Position numbers and translations under genes: made by a program. Positions 29,901-38,909 of a stretch of DNA of 64,000 nt are shown here, piece by piece. Source of the stretch: Planctomycetaceae bacterium. Lineage in GTDB: Bacteria > Planctomycetota > Planctomycetia > Pirellulales > Pirellulaceae. The notes under the pieces were generated by a model. The model did no database searches. It saw nothing but the letters and a program-made list of their open reading frames with translations, and was not told the DNA's origin. The number at the start of each line of letters is the position of its first letter. Within the stretch, counting starts at the first letter, position 1. The stretch covers positions 98,994 to 162,993 of the forward strand of contig JAIYDN010000078.1 in NCBI GenBank assembly GCA_027487485.1, in the 5' to 3' direction.

Positions 29901-30833
29901 GTGAAAAAAAACATTAGAATGCGATTCGTTGTCGCCGCACTGATGGGATCGATGGTCACCTTGGGTGTTGACACCGAGTGCGAAGCAGGTGGTCTATTCC
30001 GCCGCGCATCGTCCCATGGTTCTAGCGGTTCCAGTGGATCGAGCGGGTCAAGCGGCTCCTACGGAAGCCACGGTTCAAGTGGATCGAGCGGAGGAAGTTC
30101 GGGGACCGTTGTCGTCAAAGGCAGCTCAGGAAGTTCTGGCAGCTCAGGAAGTTCTGGTAGCTCAGGGAGCTCAGGAAGTTCCGCAAGCTCCGGCAGTTCG
30201 GGAAGCTCTGGCAGCTCTGGATCGAGCGGCGGAAGCTCGGGACGCCGAATTTTCCGTGCATCGCGCGGTTCGAGTGGCTCCAGTGGATCAAGTGGTTCTA
30301 GCGGATCAAGCGGTACGTTCTCCAGCCATGGATCATCGGGTTCGGGCCATGTTGTTTACACAACTCCCGTGACCACATCGGTGGTTGTAACGGTTCCTGC
30401 GATTCAACACACTTCGCCAGTGATCGTGCAACCCGTTCATACAGCAACACCTTCGAACTGTCCCGACGGCAAGTGCCCTCTTTCGACTACGAAGCATACA
30501 GATTCTGTACAAGCAATCGCTTCGGGTGATGCCAGCAAAGCATTATTGATCGTTGAATTGCCAGACTCGGCAACGCTTTCGCTCGTCGGACAGGCCATGC
30601 CACAAACCGGTTCGGTTCGACGGTTTACCGTAGCCGTTGCGGAGCAAGGCAAGTCGTTTGAATACCCAATGCAAGTGGAAGTCGGCGGAAAATCTGTTTC
30701 GCTGAAGCCTATGGTGAAGGCTGGTGTTTCCACAGTCGTTCGATTCCAAGAAGAGAACGGAAACTTGGTCGCCAATCTCGTATCGCAGCCAAGCGACGCG
30801 AAGCCTGCTGTATTGGTGGCTCTTCAGAAGTAA
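29901..30833 (+). CDS. Secreted Gly-Ser-Ser triplet-repeat protein
   Basis: GTG start at 29901, signal peptide, long (GSS)n tract, then a folded-looking C-terminal domain. Confidence 0.75.
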   Translation: MKKNIRMRFVVAALMGSMVTLGVDTECEAGGLFRRASSHGSSGSSGSSGSSGSYGSHGSSGSSGGSSGTVVVKGSSGSSGSSGSSGSSGSSGSSASSGSSGSSGSSGSSGGSSGRRIFRASRGSSGSSGSSGSSGSSGTFSSHGSSGSGHVVYTTPVTTSVVVTVPAIQHTSPVIVQPVHTATPSNCPDGKCPLSTTKHTDSVQAIASGDASKALLIVELPDSATLSLVGQAMPQTGSVRRFTVAVAEQGKSFEYPMQVEVGGKSVSLKPMVKAGVSTVVRFQEENGNLVANLVSQPSDAKPAVLVALQK

Positions 30834-30852
30834 ATGGAGTTGTTCGTCTGAC

Positions 30853-30886
30853 CGGCATGCAGGAGACCTAGCTATCCTGCATGCCG
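30853..30886 (+). terminator. Hairpin with perfect 12-bp stem downstream of the GSS-repeat gene (no U-tract)
   Basis: CGGCATGCAGGA (30853-30864) / TCCTGCATGCCG (30875-30886), 20 bp after the stop. Confidence 0.5.
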
Positions 30887-30957
30887 ACTGCAGCAACCCA
30901 TGGGTTCATGGCAACGCATCTCTGTCGTAAATCGAGACAATCATCATCGAACAACGC

Positions 30958-31539
30958 ATGCTTACGACGAAAGAATCAGAGCGTCCTTCCATCGCTGGGC
31001 AAACACTCCGGCGTACTTGGACCAAATTGCTCCTTAGCATTTTGATTGTGTTTCACGTTGTTGCGATATTCTGCGCTCCGGCGTCTGTCGATCCGGCATC
31101 GCGTTTAACACGTCACGTATGGACCTTCTGTAGTTCCTACCTTCGAGCGACCAATCTCAATCACGGGTATCACTTTTTTGCTCCCGAACCTGGTTCGAGC
31201 ACCACGCTGGAATACATTGGACTCGATCAAGAGGGCAATCGCTCGTTCGGTCGAATTCCGGACAAGTCTACCATGCAACCAAGGTTGCTATACCATCGGC
31301 ATTTCATGCTCACGGAGTTCTTGGGCTCCATCCCGTCTGAATCTGGAGAGACTCGTCGAGCCGTCTTGCAAGCGTACGCCCAGCAATTGCTGAAGCAAAA
31401 TGGTTTCTCCTCCGTCGAACTCAAATTGGTTCGCCATCGGCCTAGCAGTCGTCAAGAAATTCAGTTGGGAAGCGACCTCAGTGCTCCCGAGACATTCACG
31501 TACGAACCACTGGGGACATTCAAATGGTCCGAGAAGTGA
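30958..31539 (+). CDS. Hypothetical protein, 16-nt overlap with the downstream HTTM gene
   Basis: 193 aa, N-terminal TM segment; translationally overlapping ORFs. Confidence 0.7.
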   Translation: MLTTKESERPSIAGQTLRRTWTKLLLSILIVFHVVAIFCAPASVDPASRLTRHVWTFCSSYLRATNLNHGYHFFAPEPGSSTTLEYIGLDQEGNRSFGRIPDKSTMQPRLLYHRHFMLTEFLGSIPSESGETRRAVLQAYAQQLLKQNGFSSVELKLVRHRPSSRQEIQLGSDLSAPETFTYEPLGTFKWSEK

Positions 31540-32840
31540 TCGCCCCCATCAAAAATTCGCTCGTTTCGGTGTGGAATCGATGGGATGCTTTTTGGTTTAC
31601 CCCCACCGATCCACTTTCGATGTCCATCATTCGAATCCTGGTGGGGAGCATGCTCCTTTACTCGCATCTTGTTTGGGGTACTTCCCTAGAGGCATTTTTC
31701 GATGACCAAGGTTGGAATAATCGCGCTTTGCTAACCTTGCTTCAACCCGATGGGGTTTCGCCTTCTTTTTGGTGGTACGTTCCTAAGCCATGGATGATCA
31801 GTATTCATTGGCTCTGCAATGGAATCTTAGTTTTGTTCGTCCTTGGCTTGGGAGGGCGATTTACAGCATTACTCGCTTGGGTCATCTCCGTTTCCTATGC
31901 CAATCGCTCGATGCTGGCTAACTTTGGCTTAGATCAGATGCTGTGCATCTTCATGCTTTACTTGGCCATTGCACCTTCCACTCAGAAATGGTCTCTAGAC
32001 AGCTTGATTCGACGGAAATTGCGTTGGAACGAAACCACCATTTCGAAATCCGTTCTCGCGAATGTCTCGATGCGATTGATTCAAATTCATCTATGTGTCA
32101 TTTACCTATGGGCAGGGCTCAGCAAGCTTCAAGGCGAAGCGTGGTGGAACGGAGACGCCATGTGGCTAGCCTTGGCCAATGAGGAATACCAGTCGCTGGA
32201 CATGACCTGGCTGGTGAGCTTCCCTCGACTGATGGAGTTTATGACCCACACAACGGTTGCATGGGAACTTTCGTTCGCCGCTTTGGTATGGCCACAAGCG
32301 ACCCGCAAAATCGTGCTCGCCTTAGGTATTGGTATGCATCTTGGAATTGGACTATTCCTTGGCATGTGGACCTTCGGATTGATCATGATCTTTGCCTATG
32401 TAGCCTTCGTGCCTTCGGCCGCCATCCAAGCTTCGCTTCGTTGGATCCGTTTTGGTAGTCAAGCAAAGCCAACATCGACGGCGATATCGAGCTCCCCCAT
32501 TCTAGGTCTCGAATATCGCGACCGTTCTATTCGAAAGGTACAGGACGTTATGGAAACATTTGTTTTGATCTCCGACACTCGCTCGACATTAGCGCGAGCC
32601 GTTTCAATGCTTGCCAATAGCCACCGTGAGTTTGTGGCAGCAAACAGCCTTCCACAAGCCATGATCATCGCCAAATTAGTGCGAAACCCGGTAGTTCTAC
32701 AGTTGCAACTGGAGGAGTTTGATCCCGCTTGCGATTGGCTTGAAATGCGAGTCATCGATCTCGCTCAGCCAATCAACGCTGATTCGGAGAACGGTTTCGA
32801 ATTGGACCATGAGCGAAGTCTTGTTTCAGCTATCCACTAG
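31524..32840 (+). CDS. HTTM-domain (vitamin K-dependent gamma-carboxylase-like) membrane protein
   Basis: 'PLSMSIIRILVGSMLLYSHLVWGTSLEAFFDDQGW...', multi-TM, 'LIQIHLCVIYLWAGLSKLQGEAWWNGDAMWLAL'. Confidence 0.85.
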   Translation: MVREVIAPIKNSLVSVWNRWDAFWFTPTDPLSMSIIRILVGSMLLYSHLVWGTSLEAFFDDQGWNNRALLTLLQPDGVSPSFWWYVPKPWMISIHWLCNGILVLFVLGLGGRFTALLAWVISVSYANRSMLANFGLDQMLCIFMLYLAIAPSTQKWSLDSLIRRKLRWNETTISKSVLANVSMRLIQIHLCVIYLWAGLSKLQGEAWWNGDAMWLALANEEYQSLDMTWLVSFPRLMEFMTHTTVAWELSFAALVWPQATRKIVLALGIGMHLGIGLFLGMWTFGLIMIFAYVAFVPSAAIQASLRWIRFGSQAKPTSTAISSSPILGLEYRDRSIRKVQDVMETFVLISDTRSTLARAVSMLANSHREFVAANSLPQAMIIAKLVRNPVVLQLQLEEFDPACDWLEMRVIDLAQPINADSENGFELDHERSLVSAIH

Positions 32841-32852
32841 AGGTTTTTCACC

Positions 32853-33980
32853 ATGAGCAAAAGAGTTTGGGTCTGCCTTCTTGGAACGTCTTTGCTATCC
32901 GGTTGCGGAGCAGAAGATCTGAGCATCGGTGAGAAGATTGAACGCGCACGACTTCTAAGCGATCGTGACCGCATCGACGAATCTTTGCAAATTCTCAAAG
33001 AAGTTACCGTTCGAGAACCCAAGAATGCGAACGCTTTTTATCTTACCGGTGTGACGCTCGAGAAACGCCAATCGCTCGAACTCGCTAAAGCTGCCTACGA
33101 TGATTGCTTAAAAATAGAACCATCGAATTCAGATGCACTCAACAACCGCGGCGTTATCCATGCCAAGTTAGGGGATTCAGACGCTGCACTCAAGGATCTT
33201 CTTCAAGCCACCTCGTTGAACGCCGACGATGCCCTTGCGTGGTCCAACTTAGCGCTCGCTCAACATGACCAAGGGCTCAACCAAGACGCCATCACTAGCT
33301 ATCAACGCGCGATCGCACTTCGAAATGATTCCCGCTTTCTATTCCAGCTCGGAAATGTCTATCTTGATTTAACAAACTGGGATGAAGCGGAAACAGCATT
33401 TACCAAGTCCATCGAAGCAGACAGCCAAAACGCAAATGCGATATTGAATCGCGTTACCGTTTATATCGAGAAGAAAAAATTCGATCTGGCGCGCCAGGAT
33501 CTCGAAAGGGTCAAGTCGCTCGATCATGACCTGGTGCTTCGCAGTTCCATCGAAGAACGCAGCAGAATTCTGGCACAAAAAGAATCGCCCAATAAAGAAC
33601 GAAAACTAGTCTCCCAATGGCTCGAATCCAAGGGTTGGAAAATCGAATCAGCAGAAAGCGAATCTTCGCCTTGGTCGGTTTCCCGCCTTTCAGATTCCTC
33701 TTCCGCAAGCCTCGTTCTCATGCGGATGGATGAATCGGGCCAAGCAGTATGCAACGCATCCGACGCGGAAGCAGCCTTGAAATCCCCATCGCCGATCTTA
33801 TTGATGGTCATTGATCCTAGATTGTTCGTTACCGCAGAGACCAAAGCAAGCAAGGATCCGCTTTGGCTTGTCGATGCGAACTTTGACTGGAAACCAAACG
33901 CAGCGGATTTTGCCCCTAGAACAGTAACTTACCAGTCTGCGTCTCGCCAACCGCTAGAAGCTCCTCTGCCACCCAAATAG
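32853..33980 (+). CDS. TPR-repeat lipoprotein
   Basis: Lipobox LLSGC; multiple TPR units (NANAFYLTGVTLEKRQSLELAKAAYDDCLKIEPSNSDALNNRGVIHAKLGDSDAALKDL). Confidence 0.85.
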   Translation: MSKRVWVCLLGTSLLSGCGAEDLSIGEKIERARLLSDRDRIDESLQILKEVTVREPKNANAFYLTGVTLEKRQSLELAKAAYDDCLKIEPSNSDALNNRGVIHAKLGDSDAALKDLLQATSLNADDALAWSNLALAQHDQGLNQDAITSYQRAIALRNDSRFLFQLGNVYLDLTNWDEAETAFTKSIEADSQNANAILNRVTVYIEKKKFDLARQDLERVKSLDHDLVLRSSIEERSRILAQKESPNKERKLVSQWLESKGWKIESAESESSPWSVSRLSDSSSASLVLMRMDESGQAVCNASDAEAALKSPSPILLMVIDPRLFVTAETKASKDPLWLVDANFDWKPNAADFAPRTVTYQSASRQPLEAPLPPK

Positions 33981-34169
33981 ACTGGGAAACCAGCCGCCAC
34001 CTTTCTCGCAAACATCAAGTTTACTTCTAATGTAGACCTGCCGAGATATTATATTTCCTTCAGTGGAAAATCGAGTGCCGAGCGGTGACATCCTTGTAAT
34101 GAAGGATTTCAGGCATCGACTTTAGCGGCGGAGGCAACAATCGACTGGCATCGACTGATAAAAATCGCG

Positions 34170-34646
34170 TTGGATCAACATGGTCCGGCGCTGATGCTGT
34201 ACGCGCGGCAATGGTGCAATGCTCCTGAAGATGCTCTTCAAGAAGCACTGATCGATCTCGCACGTCTGGACCCTGCGCCGGCCAATCCGGCAGCCTGGCT
34301 CTTCACGACCGTGCGTCGCAAAGCGATCAATTTGTCACGCTCGGAAAATCGGCGGCAAAAATATCAACAACAAGCTTCCGAACAAAAGTCAGCTTGGTTT
34401 GAACTCGATCCGAGCGTTGGGATGCAAAGCGAAGAACTAGAAATTTACCTTCAACAATTAGCCCCCCTCGATCGAGAGATCGTCGTGGCCAAGATTTGGG
34501 GTGAACTCACCTTTGAACAAATTGCTGAACTTGTAGATCGCCCACTAAGCGTCGTGTATCGACACTATCGCCAATCATTGACCTTCCTCGGTCAGCAGAT
34601 TGATGGAACACCAAAGCCTAACAGCGGCAAACGCTCCACCCAATAA
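34170..34646 (+). CDS. ECF-type RNA polymerase sigma factor (start may lie up to about 80 nt upstream)
   Basis: NAPEDALQEALIDLARLDPAPANPAAWLFTTVRRKAINLSRSENRRQ...VVAKIWGELTFEQIAELVDRPLSVVYRHYRQSL; the same frame is open upstream to the stop at 34086-34088. Confidence 0.88.
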   Translation: MDQHGPALMLYARQWCNAPEDALQEALIDLARLDPAPANPAAWLFTTVRRKAINLSRSENRRQKYQQQASEQKSAWFELDPSVGMQSEELEIYLQQLAPLDREIVVAKIWGELTFEQIAELVDRPLSVVYRHYRQSLTFLGQQIDGTPKPNSGKRSTQ

Positions 34647-34675
34647 TCGGCAATACTTTACGGAACAACCATCTT

Positions 34676-35332
34676 ATGAATCATTCGCCAGAGAAACGAG
34701 ACGATGACTTCAGCGAGTTCTCAGAACTCGAGAATCGCCTGAGACAAGCGAGGCCCCAACCACCGCAGATCGATGTGGCAATGATTTCCAAAGGGCTTGA
34801 GTCATCAGCCAGGCCACTGATCGTACCCCCGGTTTCACCAATAGCACTCCCATGGCAGTTTTTTGGATCGATGGCAGCGTCACTGGCAGTGGGACTTGTG
34901 ATCGGTGCAGGTGGGATGTTTTATCGTATGCAAACACATCAAGCCAGTGTTGCTCAACCTAACCCAACGATCCCAAAGACACGACCAGACCATTTAGAAA
35001 GCAGCCGAGTTGCCGCTGAGACAACGAGCCCACTCGGGCAAGATAAAGAAACGGCTACCTGGTCGCCTAGTCGCTCGGATTTCGACAGTTACCTCAGTGA
35101 GGACTTTGATTCAGAACTTGATGCGCCCCTTTGGCCCGGCAAGTATCTACTCATTGCCAAAGGTAAAAAAACATCCATTCGTTCGCAGGTGATTAGCCCT
35201 AATCCGAATGAACATGATTGGGCCGATGCTGCCGATGGCTCACATACTCCCAATAACTCCATGCACGAAACATCTCCTTCGACGTCAGCGAAACTCCTGC
35301 GGGATTTGCTGAATAGTCGTGAATTGCATTAA
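34676..35332 (+). CDS. Single-pass membrane protein, possible anti-sigma partner
   Basis: Follows the ECF sigma by 30 bp; one central TM segment (FFGSMAASLAVGLVIGAGGMFY). Confidence 0.6.
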   Translation: MNHSPEKRDDDFSEFSELENRLRQARPQPPQIDVAMISKGLESSARPLIVPPVSPIALPWQFFGSMAASLAVGLVIGAGGMFYRMQTHQASVAQPNPTIPKTRPDHLESSRVAAETTSPLGQDKETATWSPSRSDFDSYLSEDFDSELDAPLWPGKYLLIAKGKKTSIRSQVISPNPNEHDWADAADGSHTPNNSMHETSPSTSAKLLRDLLNSRELH

Positions 35333-35373
35333 CGAACTACGACTCTTCTCTCTCTCTCTTCAAGGACACCCGT

Positions 35374-36921
35374 ATGAAAGCGACAAAAATGAAACTTCTA
35401 TCGTTCGCTCTGCTTTCGCTCGCAGCAGCATTTCCAACCCAAGTTCAATCGGACGAACCGAAACGCGACGGCGATTGGATGATTGTGAAGGACAGCGTTT
35501 CGGGCAGCACGACCATGACCATGGACATGACTCTGTCACCCAAGGCACAGAGCAGTCCGGCATTGCGTTATCGATTCATCGCCGATGGTTTCGATCTTCT
35601 CGAGGAGAACAGTGCGATCTATTACCTGAAGGCAATGGGTTTTTTGGAGCAGTCGTCGGCGCTGGAGCTTCTGATGAAAGAAAGGGCACAAACGCGGAAA
35701 ACAGTGGAAGAAACAGGAACAACCTATGACTCGTTACCACCTCATGTTTGGCTGGATCAAACCCCTGCCGAACTGCCGCTCGACAAGGTAAAGGAATACT
35801 TGAATCTAACACAATTTCAGACCCGCGAGCTCGCTGAAGCAGCCAAAAGAAAATTCTTCTCGATGGAAAGGAACATTCGCTCGGTTGATCAACCATCCAT
35901 GACTCTGATACCCGAAATTCAAGTCATGCGAGAACTTGCAAGAACGCAAAGGCTGCGTTGCCGCGTTGCCATTGCCGAAGGAAGAGTTGACGATGCCTTT
36001 GCCATCCTCGGACAGCAATTCTCGCTTGCGAGGCACTTGGACCAAGACAGTTTTTTCGTTTCCTCCCTTGTTGGGGCTGCGATTGCCAGTATTGCTTGGG
36101 AAGATGCACTCCATTTGACTCAACATCCTGACTGCCCCAACCTGTACTGGGCAGTGGCTTCACTGCCCACTCCTTTGATCACGATGGAAAACGCGATGGA
36201 CTACGAACGTCACTTCTTCTTCGAGGAATTGAAGGTGATGCGAGAAGTCGATGAAACACCTCGCGACGAAAGCTATTGGAAGAGCTTTATAGAAAAATTT
36301 GAACGGCAAGCAGTCACTCTCGAGTCCTTTAAGGACGATGGAACGGTAGACAAGCCAAAAATGGATCGAGCTATGATCGAAGCTATGATCGAGGCTTCTT
36401 ATCCTGCATCCCAGTTGTATCTTGTAGAAGAGATAGGCATCGATTCAAAAATAGTCGATTCATATCCAAAGGCACAGACCGTGTTTCTCGCCATGAAACG
36501 ACTGCATGAAGTTCTTCGCGACAAGTCCTTCCAATGGCGTTACGTTCCTTATGCAAACGCGGTCGCATCCGCCGAATTCCAAAACCTCGAGAAAGATATG
36601 ACTTCGATCGCATCGAAGCTAGGGAAAGCGGGCGAGATTGCTGTAGCTCTTCTGCCTTCAGGAACCAACTTGTTTCAAGCGAAGCGTCGCATTATTGACA
36701 AACTGGTCTTATTGCAAACCGTTGAATCGATTCGTGACCACGCCAGCACTCATCAGGGCAAATTACCCAGCACGCTAGCAGACTTGAGATTGCCCATACC
36801 ACAGGATTCGCTCATGGTGAAATCGATGCAGTATGAGCTCAAAGAGGGCCAAGCAATCCTATCGATCCAAGATGGGAATAAGCTAAAGTGGCAATTGACC
36901 CTCAAGATGCGAAGTGAGTGA
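35374..36921 (+). CDS. Secreted hypothetical protein
   Basis: 515 aa, signal peptide MKATKMKLLSFALLSLAAAFPTQVQS, co-directional with the ECF operon. Confidence 0.7.
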   Translation: MKATKMKLLSFALLSLAAAFPTQVQSDEPKRDGDWMIVKDSVSGSTTMTMDMTLSPKAQSSPALRYRFIADGFDLLEENSAIYYLKAMGFLEQSSALELLMKERAQTRKTVEETGTTYDSLPPHVWLDQTPAELPLDKVKEYLNLTQFQTRELAEAAKRKFFSMERNIRSVDQPSMTLIPEIQVMRELARTQRLRCRVAIAEGRVDDAFAILGQQFSLARHLDQDSFFVSSLVGAAIASIAWEDALHLTQHPDCPNLYWAVASLPTPLITMENAMDYERHFFFEELKVMREVDETPRDESYWKSFIEKFERQAVTLESFKDDGTVDKPKMDRAMIEAMIEASYPASQLYLVEEIGIDSKIVDSYPKAQTVFLAMKRLHEVLRDKSFQWRYVPYANAVASAEFQNLEKDMTSIASKLGKAGEIAVALLPSGTNLFQAKRRIIDKLVLLQTVESIRDHASTHQGKLPSTLADLRLPIPQDSLMVKSMQYELKEGQAILSIQDGNKLKWQLTLKMRSE

Positions 36922-37090
36922 TCCTTGCCAACCGCATCCCGAATGCGCTGCACCACCGAGTTTAGATTTGATGAAATCTAGCGAAATACCCATTCGCTAG
37001 GCAGATCGGCCGAAAGGCTTGGATAAACTCGACAGTACTCGGAGCGAATCATGCTCGGACGAATCAAGGTCGTAAGCAAGGAATAACGGA

Positions 37091-38167
37091 ATGCGGTATG
37101 GGATCGCTTTTTTCATCGGTATGGTTCTGTGCTCTTACGGTTCAGGGCAAACCGAGGAACCGGAAGTGCTGCCAGCATCGGCAATCGTAGACTTGCCGAA
37201 ACGGATCGCGTTCGGCTCTTGCGCTAATGAAAACAAACCACAACCAGTTTTAAATCGGGTGGTGGAACAATCCCCGGATGTATTCCTATATCTGGGCGAC
37301 AATATCTATGGCGACTCGCGCAATATGAAAGTGCTGCGAGCAAAGTACGCGAAACTAGCCGCCAAACCGGAATTTCAATCGCTGCGAAAAAAAGTTCCGG
37401 TCTTGTCGATCTGGGATGACCATGATTACGGCGAAAACGATTCGGGCAAAGATTATCCCTTCGCGTCGGAGTCACGCGAAATTTTTCTCGACTTCTGGAA
37501 AGTACCACCCGATAGCCCGCGACGAAATCATGCAGGAATCTACGGTTCGCATGTTTTCAGCTCCAAGGGGCACACACTGCAAATTGTATTGCTAGACACG
37601 CGAAGCTTCCGATCGCCTTTGAAACGAAATCCACTTTTCAAAGCGAAAGGCACCTCCTTCAAAAATGATTATCAACCCGATTCAGATCCCTCCAAGACTC
37701 TCTTGGGCGCGACGCAATGGATGTGGCTAGAAGAGCAATTGAAAGTCCCCGCCGATATTCGGATCATCGCATCCTCCATTCAATTTGGGCATGAATACAA
37801 TGGCTACGAATCTTGGACCAATCTGCCGCTCGAACAACAAAAGCTCATCGACACGATCACCCGGACCAAAGCGTCGGGCGTCGTGCTGCTTTCCGGAGAC
37901 GTTCACTGGGGCGAACTATCGCGTCGCGATTTTCCAGGGCTCTATCCCATTTACGATATCACAGCCAGCGGCATCACAGAAACCTGGCCCAAGATCGAGC
38001 CTAATCAGTTTCGAGTTGCCAACGCGGTTCCTGAAAATCACTTTGGGATGATCGATATCGATTGGGACACAAAGAGCCCGACCATCTCCTTCAAGATCAT
38101 CAACGTAAAAGGGGAGACGCGATTGAGCGAGAACGTCGACCTAGCGTCCTTACAGTTCCCGCAATAA
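37091..38167 (+). CDS. PhoD-like alkaline phosphatase/metallophosphoesterase family
   Basis: IAFGSCANE...LYLGDNIYGDS...SIWDDHDYGENDSGKDYP...VVLLSGDVHWGEL. Confidence 0.92.
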   Translation: MRYGIAFFIGMVLCSYGSGQTEEPEVLPASAIVDLPKRIAFGSCANENKPQPVLNRVVEQSPDVFLYLGDNIYGDSRNMKVLRAKYAKLAAKPEFQSLRKKVPVLSIWDDHDYGENDSGKDYPFASESREIFLDFWKVPPDSPRRNHAGIYGSHVFSSKGHTLQIVLLDTRSFRSPLKRNPLFKAKGTSFKNDYQPDSDPSKTLLGATQWMWLEEQLKVPADIRIIASSIQFGHEYNGYESWTNLPLEQQKLIDTITRTKASGVVLLSGDVHWGELSRRDFPGLYPIYDITASGITETWPKIEPNQFRVANAVPENHFGMIDIDWDTKSPTISFKIINVKGETRLSENVDLASLQFPQ

Positions 38168-38182
38168 GCAATCTTTTACGGC

Positions 38183-38860
38183 TCAAGAACCCTTGCTGTT
38201 CACGACCGCGAAGGCAAGACGTTGCAATTCCACCGCTAGATCAACGTCCACCACCGTAAGGCTGCTGTTGGGCCGGCGAACGGTAACAGGAGCAAAATTT
38301 AGGATGCCGGTAATGCCTGCTGATTCCAATCGCTGCGAGACGATGGAGGCAGCTTCGGCGGGCACGGCGACGATCGCTAATTCTACCTGATTTGCGGAGA
38401 CGATTTCATCGAGCGAGTCCAGCGACTTGACGACCAACTTCCCTACTTTGGTTCCGATGATTTCGTCCGAACAATCGAAGACTGCAACCAGACGAAATCC
38501 TTGTTGATCAAAGCCACGGTAACCCGACAAGGCTCTTCCAAGATTTCCCGCCCCAACCAAAATTACGTTCCACGAACGATCTGTCCCCATGATCGATTGG
38601 ATGGCCTGCGTTAAGCCCGCGATGTTGTAACCAACACCGCGTTGTCCAAACTGTCCAAAACAAGACAGGTCGCGCCTGACTTGCGAATCATTCAGTCCCA
38701 ATCGCTTGGCGATGGCCCCGCTTTGAATTCGTTGTAAGCCCGCTCGCTTTAATTGCTGAAGCTCGCGAAGGTAAAGGGCCAATCGCGTCACGGTGGCGAC
38801 AGGGATATTCTGCGAACGATTCGTCTGATTGGGACTCTTTTCGTTAGCCAAGGGTTCCAT
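38183..38860 (-). CDS. rex: Redox-sensing transcriptional repressor Rex; MEPLANEKS start at 38860
   Basis: TVTRLALYLRELQQLKRAGLQRIQSGAIAKRLGLNDSQVRRDLSCFGQFGQRGVGYNI...NVILVGAGNLGRALSGYRGF. Confidence 0.92.
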   Translation of the reverse strand: MEPLANEKSPNQTNRSQNIPVATVTRLALYLRELQQLKRAGLQRIQSGAIAKRLGLNDSQVRRDLSCFGQFGQRGVGYNIAGLTQAIQSIMGTDRSWNVILVGAGNLGRALSGYRGFDQQGFRLVAVFDCSDEIIGTKVGKLVVKSLDSLDEIVSANQVELAIVAVPAEAASIVSQRLESAGITGILNFAPVTVRRPNSSLTVVDVDLAVELQRLAFAVVNSKGS

Positions 38861-38909
38861 TTTTCTTCTGCCGCCGTTGTAGCAAACTTGAATGCCAGGA
38901 CATTGCGTA

